Source: Candidatus Adlerbacteria bacterium
GTDB taxonomy: Bacteria; Patescibacteriota; Minisyncoccia; Phycocordibacterales; SBAW01
Direction: 5' to 3'
Assembly: GCA_903840375.1 (NCBI GenBank)
Contig: CAIMFR010000030.1
Location: 1-8,754 of the forward strand
Length of the DNA: 8,754 nt
Under the pieces are notes generated by a model. The model was not told where the DNA came from. It did no database searches and saw nothing but the letters and a program-made list of their open reading frames with translations. A program made the translations under genes and the position numbers. Positions 1-5,941 of this stretch are shown here, piece after piece. Every line of letters begins with the position of its first letter. Position 1 is the first letter of the stretch.

Positions 1-24
1 AGGCTCTTAGAGCCTTTCGTTTTT
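1..24 (+). terminator. Rho-independent terminator of a gene left of the window
   Basis: A 6-bp perfect stem AGGCTC / GAGCCT with a TTA loop is followed directly by TTTCGTTTTT. This is the classic intrinsic terminator layout on the + strand. The stem may extend beyond base 1, so the gene it ends is outside the window. Confidence 0.6.
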
Positions 25-25
25 A

Positions 26-138
26 GGAAGCGAACTGCTTCGCTTCCGGCGACCGTCCGAGTCGCAGCGATGTTTCGCTCAGCAGAGCGAAACCGCGAGA
101 CGGGGTCGCGAGCTGTTGCTTGTGTCGACAAGCGACAG
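26..138. repeat. Cluster of strong hairpins in the gap before tRNA-Leu
   Basis: Three hairpins follow each other: a 9-bp stem at 26-34/39-47 (GGAAGCGAA, loop CTGC), a 9-bp stem at 72-80/85-93 (GTTTCGCTC, loop AGCA) and an 11-bp stem at 113-123/128-138 (CTGTTGCTTGT, loop GTCG, one G-T wobble). An outer pairing CGACCGTC (50-57) with GAC..GGTCG (99-108) can enclose the middle one. No ORF of coding quality is present here. It could be a structured RNA or a palindromic intergenic repeat; neither can be decided from sequence alone. Confidence 0.55.
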
Positions 139-160
139 ACTTGTGACGACAAAGTATACT
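132..160 (+). promoter_or_regulatory. Possible promoter for tRNA-Leu
   Basis: TATACT at 155-160 is a good -10 hexamer. GCGACA at 132-137, 17 bp upstream, matches TTGACA at four of six positions. Transcription would begin near 167 and run through the tRNA-half duplicate into tRNA-Leu. The -35 overlaps a hairpin arm, so this is a weak call. Confidence 0.3.
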
Positions 161-202
161 AAAGTTTGCGGGGCAAAGTTTTAAACTTGTCCGAAATGAA
201 AG

Positions 203-225
203 CTGGGGTGACGAAATGGTAGACG
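203..225 (+). pseudogene. 5'-half duplicate of tRNA-Leu
   Basis: Bases 205-225 match 243-263 of the real tRNA-Leu at 20 of 21 positions (the 3' part of the 5' acceptor strand plus most of the D arm), exactly 38 bp upstream. Similarity stops before the anticodon arm, and no anticodon, variable or T arm follows. It cannot fold as a tRNA and is probably the remnant of a tandem duplication or of a recombination event at the tRNA. Confidence 0.75.
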
Positions 226-239
226 TTTCCGTGTAAAGT

Positions 240-320
240 GTCGGGGTGGCGAAATGGTAGACGCACCTGCCTTAGGAGCAGGCGGGGTAACCCATGGAGG
301 TTCAAGTCCTCTCCCCGACA
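240..320 (+). tRNA. tRNA-Leu (anticodon UAG)
   Basis: An 81-nt class II tRNA. The acceptor stem GTCGGGG (240-246) pairs with CCCCGAC (313-319), with discriminator A at 320. The D arm GGCGAAATGGTAGACGC is typical of bacterial tRNA-Leu. The anticodon arm is CCTGC-CTTAGGA-GCAGG, with anticodon TAG, reading CUN leucine codons. A long variable arm (GGGGTAACCC region) and a T loop TTCAAGT follow. No CCA is encoded; the following bases are CTTTG. The fold is complete, so the gene should be functional. Confidence 0.97.
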
Positions 321-349
321 CTTTGTACAGAAATCACCTGCCGAGGCGG

Positions 350-395
350 GGTCGCGACCAAAATTTTATGACTGATAAAATTTTGAGTTGTGACC
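350..395. repeat. Long imperfect hairpin downstream of tRNA-Leu
   Basis: GGTCGCGAC plus CAAAATTTTAT (350-369) pairs with ATAAAATTTTG (375-385) and, after one bulged A, GTTGTGACC (387-395). The 5-nt loop is GACTG. This gives about 20 pairs, the inner 11 perfect and the outer 9 with G-T wobbles. No clean T-run follows on either strand, so it is not a textbook terminator, although it could end the tRNA-Leu transcript. The wobble pairs on one side suggest a structured RNA rather than a DNA palindrome. Confidence 0.6.
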
Positions 396-416
396 AAATC
401 TTCCCCAGCACAAGAT

Positions 417-457
417 AAAAATAAAAAATCCCCACCGGCTGCAATTGCAGCGCGATG
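417..457 (-). terminator. Terminator of the PIN-PhoH gene
   Basis: Read on the minus strand, CATCG (one bulged C) GCTGC, loop AATT, GCAGC CGGTG forms a 10-bp stem, followed by GGGA and TTTTTTATTTTT. It lies about 25 bp past the phoH stop codon at 482-484, where a terminator is expected. Confidence 0.65.
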
Positions 458-481
458 AGGATCGTAAACACGACCAAAGTA

Positions 482-2008
482 TTAGCGAGGTGTCTTGTGG
501 GAAAGGATCGAGAAACGCCTGACAGCCTCTGCTGCAAGTATCGAGCGCTCGACTTGCGTTAGATTCATACAACCAAGGCGTTCCCACGAACCGCCACACG
601 CCGGAGTTGTGAAGGCTTCAATCGCCCACGCAAGACCGTTGTTTGCCTTGGACAAGTAGTGAGGATCGATCTGATCGACATTACCATCAAGAAAAAAGCG
701 GGTGTTTGTGCCGGCCCTTGTTAAGAGCGTCTCCACCTCCACGTTTATGAGGTTTTGTGCTTCAGTCACGAAAACGATCGTGTCATTGAGAGTCCTACCA
801 CGAATAAGGTCTATCATTTCGACCTCAACCTGCGGCTTGACCTGGTTGCCGCCGGCACCATGATATGGATTATTGGAACTACGTTGGCTTCCCCTATGCA
901 ACCTCTTACCATGAGCTGTGGATGTTCTTTGTGGTGCAGCCCCTCCATTAAGAGAGGTTTTTTTCTTGAGTTCCCTCAAGTTGTCATTGATGGCACCCAT
1001 CCAGTCTGCGGTTTTCTTGTTTTTGTCACCAGGAAACCAGCCCGGCCCTTTGCCCCCTCCGACAGGTACCATCGCGCGAGTAACAATGACTCGTGAGAAT
1101 TTTCCCAGTCGCAAGAGCTCCTGAGCAGCAGCAAGTGCAAGAAATGTCTTGCCGGTACCCGCAGGCCCATGACCTATAACCAGATCGATCGCCGGACTCA
1201 TAAGATGATGCATATAGAACACCTGCTCCACATTGCGAGCCGACACTCCACATATTGCATTTGCAGCCTGACGATAATCCGGGACCACTTCCAGAATCGC
1301 ATGACCATTGGAACAATCCCGCACGACGGCGAAGAATTGTTCCGGATCAGCACCGGCGCATATACACTGTCCGACGGCAAGTTTTACTCCAAACATCTTA
1401 TCGATTTTGAAATGCGAGCAGGCAACACCCGCGCGGAGTTCATTGAACGCGCTGATAACGTATTCATTCAGCTCGGATGGCAACTCCAACACACTTGCAT
1501 CAAGGCGATCTAATGTTATTTCGGAAACCTGCCCATTGCGATATACTTCGGCTCGGATACCGAGAATCTTTGCAAGAATGCGCAGATTTATGTCACCCGA
1601 CACCATGACCACTTCCCGTTCGGGAAACTCATCACACAGACCCTTCGCAAGAGCAAGCATTTGATTGTCCGGCTTGGTTGGGGACAGCTCTGCCGGCAAC
1701 AAAGCCATATATTCTTCCGCAGATCGGAAATAGAGCCGTCCGGTAGCGAGTCCACTGGATGGCCCGTCGAGCTGGATACCTGTGCCAATATTGTCGGAAC
1801 AAGAAGAAATTAGGCTCTCCAGAGTACGGCTGAATTTCCGTGAGCTCTGTGCAACGATCGGTCGAGCATCGTCATTCTTCAGGCCGTCAAATTCACACAG
1901 AGAAGCATACGGCACAACAACATCATGTTCTCCGAAACTGAATAAACAGTCCGGATCAGCGATGCCCACACTCGTATCGAGGACGAACACTTTTTTGTTG
2001 CGTTCCAT
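482..2008 (-). CDS. PIN-PhoH ATPase (PhoH2/YlaK-like)
   Basis: An N-terminal PIN ribonuclease domain is fused to a C-terminal PhoH P-loop ATPase, the architecture of PhoH2-type proteins, in which RNA unwinding and cleavage are combined in the cytoplasm. Numbering is from an in-frame upstream ATG at 2029. PIN acidic residues are D18 (FVLDTS), E46, D121 and D146 (SGDINLRILA). The Walker A motif is GPAGTGKT at 288-295. PGDKNKK follows at 333-339, then IRGRTL, AQNL and RAGTNTRFF. The start is placed at M8 (2008) because AGAAAGGTG lies 6 nt before it, while the upstream ATG has no ribosome site. Odd points: the usual DEAQN of Walker B reads TEAQN (T422), and a Ser/Asn/Gly/His-rich stretch at about 361-400 looks inserted. 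Length (508 aa) is a little above the family's usual 430-450. Family call is firm; activity is uncertain. Confidence 0.9.
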   Translation of the reverse strand: MERNKKVFVLDTSVGIADPDCLFSFGEHDVVVPYASLCEFDGLKNDDARPIVAQSSRKFSRTLESLISSCSDNIGTGIQLDGPSSGLATGRLYFRSAEEYMALLPAELSPTKPDNQMLALAKGLCDEFPEREVVMVSGDINLRILAKILGIRAEVYRNGQVSEITLDRLDASVLELPSELNEYVISAFNELRAGVACSHFKIDKMFGVKLAVGQCICAGADPEQFFAVVRDCSNGHAILEVVPDYRQAANAICGVSARNVEQVFYMHHLMSPAIDLVIGHGPAGTGKTFLALAAAQELLRLGKFSRVIVTRAMVPVGGGKGPGWFPGDKNKKTADWMGAINDNLRELKKKTSLNGGAAPQRTSTAHGKRLHRGSQRSSNNPYHGAGGNQVKPQVEVEMIDLIRGRTLNDTIVFVTEAQNLINVEVETLLTRAGTNTRFFLDGNVDQIDPHYLSKANNGLAWAIEAFTTPACGGSWERLGCMNLTQVERSILAAEAVRRFSILSHKTPR

Positions 2009-2144
2009 CGAATTCACCTTTCTAAACAAGATTTAGACCATTCTTCCACCCACAACAGTACATTACTTCGTGTTTTCCGCAATATTACAAACAACCACAT
2101 TCGGTGATACGGTTTAGCTGGAAGAATAATAAATGGAGGTTCTC
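2009..2144. promoter_or_regulatory. Divergent intergenic region between phoH and clpP-like genes
   Basis: These 136 bp must carry the promoters of both divergent genes. Both genes have good ribosome sites here: AGAAAGGTG before phoH (minus strand, about 2015-2023) and GGAGG at 2135-2139 before the clpP-like gene. No -35/-10 pair on either strand is convincing, and no clear operator palindrome is visible. Confidence 0.5.
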
Positions 2145-2708
2145 ATGTCCAATGAAAAAATTGATGGCAACTTTGAACTTACAGAGCTCCAAGAAGGACT
2201 CTTGAATCAATCCATCATCGACTTGACAGGACCTGTGGATGGCAACATGGCAATGTATGTCCGCACTGCTCTCGCATGGCTAAGGGCATCCGGTAGCCCC
2301 GATATCGAAGTACATATCACAAGCGAAGGCGGCGGCATCGAATCATGTCTCGACATACACGACATGCTGCGACTCTACAAGGGAAAGACGCTTGGCATTG
2401 CGTGTATGTACACATTCTCAGCCGCGGCAGTAATTCTACAGGCATGCAATTGTCGACAAGCTGCTGCAAACACTGAACTGCTGATCCATCATCTTCGCGA
2501 AACTTCTATCACTCTGGACATTATGCGAAGTAAGAAAAAGATGGCAGGACTAAGAAAAGAAGCTGAGGTGGCGCAGCGAAAGCTCGACGAGATTCTTTCG
2601 AGACGAACCGGCAAAACAATTCTTGAAATAAGAGCCGAGAGTCAGAAAGATAAAGAAATGACAGCTGATGAAGCGCTCGCATTCGGCCTTATCGACGAGA
2701 TCATTTGA
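2145..2708 (+). CDS. ClpP-like serine protease subunit
   Basis: This is a 187-aa ClpP-fold protease, expected to assemble into rings and cut unfolded polypeptides in the cytoplasm with an AAA+ partner that is not in the window. All three triad residues align with ClpP: S92 in CMYTFSAAAVILQAC, H115 in ELLIHHL and D169 in KDKEMTADEALAFGLID. The N-terminal IDLTGPVD block and the oxyanion-loop glycines (SEGGGI, 60-65) are present, but canonical SPGG is SEGG and the context of the catalytic serine is not the usual AASMG, so this is a divergent paralogue rather than the main ClpP. The start is at 2145 because GGAGG (2135-2139) lies 5 nt upstream; the ATG at 2133 overlaps that site. Residues 128-152 form a charged helical insert, as in the ClpP handle. 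It is divergent from phoH and ends in its own terminator. Confidence 0.88.
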   Translation: MSNEKIDGNFELTELQEGLLNQSIIDLTGPVDGNMAMYVRTALAWLRASGSPDIEVHITSEGGGIESCLDIHDMLRLYKGKTLGIACMYTFSAAAVILQACNCRQAAANTELLIHHLRETSITLDIMRSKKKMAGLRKEAEVAQRKLDEILSRRTGKTILEIRAESQKDKEMTADEALAFGLIDEII

Positions 2709-2738
2709 TGAATGTTTGAGTATCAGACCACTCACCTT

Positions 2739-2780
2739 GCCGCTCATTTGTATCTGAAACTTGGGCGGCTTTTTTATTTT
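2739..2780 (+). terminator. Probable terminator of the clpP-like gene
   Basis: GCCGC (2739-2743) pairs with GCGGC (2765-2769), immediately followed by TTTTTTATTTT. The loop is long (about 21 nt), so the stem is modest, but the T-run and the position 30 bp past the stop support it. It fills the space between two convergent genes. Confidence 0.5.
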
Positions 2781-4526
2781 CTACTTCAACTTTTTCAGAA
2801 ATTGTTTCAACGAGAAGGTGTTGATGATGTCGCCTCTCTCTGCCCAACCACGGCGCGCTTGCGCTATGCCATATTTCAAGAATTGAAAATGTTCCGGCGC
2901 GTGCGCGTCTGAGTCGACACACATCCAAACACCTGCCTCGACGCACTTTCGTATGTACGTATCTTTTATGTCGAGGCGGTCGGGGAACGCATCTATTTCC
3001 AAAATTGTTTTCGTACGTTTTGCAGCGGCTATTATTTCGTCGATATCGATATCCATCGACTCACGCTTGTTGAGCAACCTGCCGGTGAGGTGGAAAATAA
3101 TATCTACATTCGGATTCTCCATCGCACGAATGATGCGCGCGGTCTGTTCCTTTTTCGACAAAGTAAAATGGCTGTGCACTGCCGCACCGACCACATCGAG
3201 TTTCGCAAGCGCATCGTTGGAGATATCGAGACTGCCGTCTTTCATGATGTTCACCTCCGCGCCTTTGAGCACAACGAGTTTCTTCTTCTCCGCTTTTCGT
3301 TTTGCGTTAATTTTATCTATCTCTCGCGCCTGTTTTAACAGTCCCGATTCGTCCAGCCCATGGGTCATCGCGAGCGAACGCGTGTGGTCGGTTATTGCAA
3401 TGTATTCGAGCCCCGCACTCTCGGCGGCATCTGCCATCGCCTCTATCGACGAGTTGCCGTCAGTCGCGCGCGTCTGCACCTGCAAGTCGCCGTGCAATGC
3501 GTCGTAGCCGACCAGCTCCGGCAGCTTCCCTGCTTGCGCCGCCTTTATCTCGCCGGTCATCTCGCGCAACTCCGATTCGATGTAGCGCAGACCGAGCGCT
3601 TTGTATAGATCTTCCTCGGTTCTTCCGGCGATCTGTTTCTCGCCTTTGAACAAACCGTATTCATTTAATTTATATCCTTTCTCGAGTGCAATTTTTCGCA
3701 ACGCAATGTTGTGCGGTTTCGATCCGGTAAAATAGTTGAGCGCCGCGCCCCACGACTCCGTCGGTACGACACGAATGTCGACATCGATGCCGGAACGCAA
3801 GCGCACATTTGTCTTTGTCGTGCCGGTCGAATACACATACGCAACTTCTTCGAGACTTGTCACACGCTTCATGCAGGCAGCGGCATCTCGCGCGACCACA
3901 AGCACGTCGATATCGCCGATAGTTTCTTTCCATCGCCGTACCGAACCGGCGACTGCAACTCTTTCGATGCCGACACCTTGAAACCTTCGTATCTCCTGTG
4001 CGAATTTTTGCACGTCCGGCATGATAAAGCCGAGCACGAAACGCCCGCGTGACTGCCTATAAAACTCAATTCCCTTTTCGATTTTTTCGACCGAATGCCA
4101 ACCGAAGCCGGCTACTTTCTCGAGCTTTCCGTTCTTGATGGCACGTTCGAGATCGTCAATATTTTTTATTTTCAATTCCTCCCACAATATCTTGACCGTC
4201 TTCGGCCCGATTCCCTCTACCGAGGTCAACTCAAGCATGTTGACCGGCGCTTTTTTGTGCATCGTTTCGTATTCTTTAAAGTGTCCCGTCGTCAAAAGCT
4301 CGCGCACATGTTCTGCGATACCAGCGCCGATGCCCGATATCGCATCAAGTGCTTTCTCGCCACCCTCATGGTAAACGTCGGCAATGTCTTTTGTGAGCGA
4401 GCGAATACTTTCCGATGCATGTTCATACGCACGCGGCTTGAACTCGACATCCTGCATCTCATAGAGAGCCGCCATCTCGGAGAGAATATCCGATATCTCT
4501 TTGTTTGAAAAATGTCGTCGATGCAT
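2781..4526 (-). CDS. polX: DNA polymerase X family protein (HhH-PolX-PHP)
   Basis: A 581-aa family X polymerase, acting in gap-filling and base-excision-type repair. The N-terminal 8-kDa/HhH region covers about 1-150, with helix-hairpin-helix elements SGIGAGI (64-70) and VEGIGPKT (103-110). The nucleotidyltransferase palm carries GSVRRWKETIGDID (194-207), with metal-binding D205 and D207, and GIDVDIRVV (247-254). The GSKPHNIALRKIA block follows at 268-280. A PHP domain fills about 340-575: ITDHT (D380, H381), E424, HSHF (451-454), H479, IDAFPDRLD and SDAH (539-542). Oddly, the first PHP metal motif, normally HxH, is Q349-x-Q351. The start at 4526 has no Shine-Dalgarno site but gives the usual N-terminus (FSNKEISDILSEMA). 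It follows the PEBP remnant by 9 nt, suggesting cotranscription. Polymerase call is firm; exonuclease activity is doubtful. Confidence 0.95.
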   Translation of the reverse strand: MHRRHFSNKEISDILSEMAALYEMQDVEFKPRAYEHASESIRSLTKDIADVYHEGGEKALDAISGIGAGIAEHVRELLTTGHFKEYETMHKKAPVNMLELTSVEGIGPKTVKILWEELKIKNIDDLERAIKNGKLEKVAGFGWHSVEKIEKGIEFYRQSRGRFVLGFIMPDVQKFAQEIRRFQGVGIERVAVAGSVRRWKETIGDIDVLVVARDAAACMKRVTSLEEVAYVYSTGTTKTNVRLRSGIDVDIRVVPTESWGAALNYFTGSKPHNIALRKIALEKGYKLNEYGLFKGEKQIAGRTEEDLYKALGLRYIESELREMTGEIKAAQAGKLPELVGYDALHGDLQVQTRATDGNSSIEAMADAAESAGLEYIAITDHTRSLAMTHGLDESGLLKQAREIDKINAKRKAEKKKLVVLKGAEVNIMKDGSLDISNDALAKLDVVGAAVHSHFTLSKKEQTARIIRAMENPNVDIIFHLTGRLLNKRESMDIDIDEIIAAAKRTKTILEIDAFPDRLDIKDTYIRKCVEAGVWMCVDSDAHAPEHFQFLKYGIAQARRGWAERGDIINTFSLKQFLKKLK

Positions 4527-4535
4527 AAAAAATAA

Positions 4536-4751
4536 TTAGTGCCGCTGATAGCGCCCCGTCACTGTTATTTGATCGAGAACATGCCCGCTCATCGCCACCA
4601 TCACAGCATCTTTCGTCGCACCTTCCGCAAGCGGCAACAGCGCATCGAGTGCGTAGAGTGTGAAAATATAATTGCCACCATCGCATGTGTATTGCGAAGG
4701 AATAGACTTTCCATTTTCAAAAACAGAACTAGTTAGCAAAAGCGTACCCAT
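4536..4751 (-). pseudogene. Internally deleted PEBP/YbhB family gene
   Basis: The 71-aa ORF joins two recognisable ends of a YbhB/YbcL (phosphatidylethanolamine-binding, Raf-kinase-inhibitor-like) protein. Residues 1-27 (LTSSVFENGKSIPSQYTCDGGN) are the conserved N-terminus. Residues 28-71 (FTLYALDALLPLAEGATK, then AMSGHVL, ending TGRYQR) are the conserved C-terminus. The family is about 150-160 residues, so roughly 80-90 middle residues, including the anion-binding DPD and GxHR regions, are missing, yet the frame is kept. It is probably nonfunctional, or retained only because polX is translated 9 nt downstream. No Shine-Dalgarno site is seen. An alternative is an assembly or deletion artefact. 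Recognition of both ends is confident; the fate of the product is not. Confidence 0.8.
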
Positions 4752-4757
4752 GCTTAT

Positions 4758-4763
4758 ATTTTA
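4758..4763 (-). promoter_or_regulatory. Possible -10 element for the PEBP remnant-polX unit
   Basis: On the minus strand, TAAAAT lies 6 nt before the ATG at 4751, so transcription would start at or next to the start codon (leaderless). There is no Shine-Dalgarno sequence. No good -35 is seen at 17 bp. Together with two other genes of the same geometry in this window it is plausible but weak alone. Confidence 0.35.
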
Positions 4764-4767
4764 CACT

Positions 4768-4813
4768 ATGAAAATAGAAACGCCCCGAATGCCGAAGTGG
4801 CACGCGGAGCGTT
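4768..4813 (-). terminator. Strong terminator of the 114-aa protein gene
   Basis: On the minus strand AACGCTCCG, then C, GTGCC, loop ACTTC, GGCAT, then T, and CGGGGCGTT form a 9-bp outer stem and an inner stem of 5 pairs separated by one mismatch. TTTCTATTTT follows. It sits 31 bp beyond the stop codon of the 114-aa gene. On the plus strand the same stem is followed at some distance by CCCTTTTTATTTTTT, so it may work in both directions. Confidence 0.75.
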
Positions 4814-4844
4814 GTGATTCCCTTTTTATTTTTTATCCGTGGAA

Positions 4845-5189
4845 TCAACGGACGAAAAGCACGTGACCTTGCGCTATTGCGCTGACGGGATGCAATTGAC
4901 TCGTACGTATAGCGGAGACTGCGGACCTAGTGTCCATGCATCTGACCGGCAAATAACCATCGCCGCAAATGATATCGACCTGTTGAGGAGTGGCAACCCT
5001 CCACCCGCTCACACCCGCCCGGTTGATCCACTCTTCAAGAGTGGCAACCACGACGAATGAAGAGGCAACAGGAAGCGGCGGCACCGAGACAATATGATAT
5101 CCATGCTGAACACCATTCTGTGAAAAAGTCCCAGTGTAGCCGACAATGTTGATAGACTTGCTGCTCATAGCACTAGTGCTTCTCGTCAT
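4845..5189 (-). CDS. Small protein of unknown function (114 aa)
   Basis: I do not recognise a family. The gene is supported by its context: a near-consensus promoter 75-105 bp upstream, GAGG about 10 nt before the ATG at 5189, and a strong terminator just after its stop. The product is soluble-looking, with no signal peptide or membrane segment. Residues 12-50 are rich in short beta-like stretches (INIVGYTGTF, GYHIVSVPPLPVASSFVVV). Residues 51-75 look helical (LEEWINRAGVSGWRVATPQQVDIIC). There are two cysteines (C75, C84). An in-frame ATG at codon 8 is a possible alternative start but has a poorer ribosome site. It stands alone as a single-gene unit. Confidence that it is a gene is moderate to good; the function is unknown. 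Confidence 0.65.
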   Translation of the reverse strand: MTRSTSAMSSKSINIVGYTGTFSQNGVQHGYHIVSVPPLPVASSFVVVATLEEWINRAGVSGWRVATPQQVDIICGDGYLPVRCMDTRSAVSAIRTSQLHPVSAIAQGHVLFVR

Positions 5190-5263
5190 GGCCTTAACCC
5201 TCGATTTTTTGCCCGCAAAAGCAGGACATGTTGTAAGGAACTATGTGATAACCAACTGAAGAA

Positions 5264-5293
5264 AGTATATCACACGTAATGCTATTTTGTCAA
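5264..5293 (-). promoter_or_regulatory. Strong sigma70-type promoter of the 114-aa gene
   Basis: On the minus strand, perfect TTGACA (5288-5293) is followed after 18 bp by TATACT (5264-5269), preceded by TGA, an extended -10. The predicted start is near 5257, leaving a leader of about 65 nt that contains GAGG before the ATG at 5189. A perfect 10-bp palindrome TATCATGATA (5300-5309) lies 6 bp upstream of the -35 and could be a regulator site. It is the best promoter in the window. Confidence 0.75.
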
Positions 5294-5369
5294 GCAAGAT
5301 ATCATGATACTCACTTAAAATGGCTCTAGTTAGCCCTGATTTAGAAAACGAGTGGTTCTTGCGGAAGCT

Positions 5370-5777
5370 TTAAACGCCCTTTTGCGAGCGATCTTGTGAT
5401 TCCACTTTCAAAGCATCAATGTCCTTTTCTATTGCATGAAGTTCCGCTACGATCTTATCGGTCGTCTTTTTCTCCGATTCAACTTCCACTTCGGTATGCT
5501 CGACCAATTTCTTTTCGCGTTTCAAACCGGAAATAAGTATATTGTCGCCGATGAAGAATGACACGAGCAATCCGGTCATCAGCAGAATGATCGCCCCAAT
5601 GATGACCGACCCGGGACCAAAAAGAGCAGGTACAAGCGCGGCCATTTCCCACACACCCTTCCACAATAAAATAATCCCAACTGCGCCGATAATAGAATAC
5701 AAGATCGGCATCCGGCTCAAAGTCGCGCGAATACGATCTTCCAATTTATCGAAGAATGAAATAACGTTTCTATACAT
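5370..5777 (-). CDS. Small membrane protein with two TM helices and a C-terminal coiled coil
   Basis: A 135-aa protein with no recognised family. Residues 1-22 are polar and basic (KLEDRIRATLSR), followed by a hydrophobic helix at about 24-43 (ILYSIIGAVGIILLWKGVW) and a second at about 54-77 (GSVIIGAIILLMTGLLVSFFIG). The tail, about 86-128, is highly charged with regular heptad-like spacing (KKLVEHTEVEVESEKKTTDKI..) and probably forms a coiled coil. Basic residues before the first helix and after the second (GLKREKK) predict both ends in the cytoplasm. The start at 5777 lacks a Shine-Dalgarno site but has TATACT 7 nt upstream, so the mRNA is probably leaderless. There is no gene partner; tRNA-Glu is divergent on the other strand. 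Function is unknown. Confidence 0.8.
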   Translation of the reverse strand: MYRNVISFFDKLEDRIRATLSRMPILYSIIGAVGIILLWKGVWEMAALVPALFGPGSVIIGAIILLMTGLLVSFFIGDNILISGLKREKKLVEHTEVEVESEKKTTDKIVAELHAIEKDIDALKVESQDRSQKGV

Positions 5778-5784
5778 ACAGTTT

Positions 5785-5790
5785 AGTATA
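5785..5790 (-). promoter_or_regulatory. -10 element giving a leaderless mRNA
   Basis: TATACT on the minus strand ends 7 nt before the ATG of the membrane protein gene at 5777, placing the transcription start at or next to the A of ATG. No Shine-Dalgarno motif is present. The -35 region is not clear. Confidence 0.5.
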
Positions 5791-5824
5791 CGGCATATTC
5801 CAATTCATCAGCTCTGTCGTATAA

Positions 5825-5853
5825 GGGACAGAATAAAGTTTTGATGGTATATT
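5825..5853 (+). promoter_or_regulatory. Promoter of tRNA-Glu
   Basis: GGGACA (5825-5830), 17 bp, then TATATT (5848-5853). The predicted start near 5860 is 10 nt before the mature tRNA. The -35 matches consensus at four of six positions. Confidence 0.5.
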
Positions 5854-5869
5854 GTTTCTGTACAAACAA

Positions 5870-5941
5870 GGCCCTTTCGTCTAACGGCTAGGACAGCGCC
5901 CTCTCACGGCGTAAATACGGGTTCGATTCCCGTAGGGGTCA
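5870..5941 (+). tRNA. tRNA-Glu (anticodon CUC)
   Basis: A 72-nt tRNA. The acceptor GGCCCTT (5870-5876) pairs with AGGGGTC (5934-5940), allowing G-T pairs, with discriminator A5941. The D arm is GTCTAACGGCTAGGAC, the anticodon arm GCGCC-CTCTCAC-GGCGT with anticodon CTC (glutamate, GAG), and the T arm ACGGG-TTCGATT-CCCGT. No CCA is encoded. The serine recombinase ORF on the other strand covers all but its first 11 bases, and the first inverted repeat begins at its last bases. Confidence 0.97.

Noticed and set aside
26..138. CRISPR array
   Set aside because: The hairpins are not direct repeats of one unit and there is no regular spacer length; no array is present anywhere in the window.
755..1664. 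Plus-strand ORFs opposite phoH
   Set aside because: They are shadows of the PIN-PhoH gene, with no ribosome sites and no family resemblance.
2133..2147. Upstream ATG at 2133 as the clpP-like start
   Set aside because: That ATG overlaps the GGAGG ribosome site, which is correctly spaced for the ATG at 2145.
2706..2708. UGA recoding (Gracilibacteria/SR1-type code)
   Set aside because: TGA ends the clpP-like gene at the expected family length, and no gene needs TGA to be read through.
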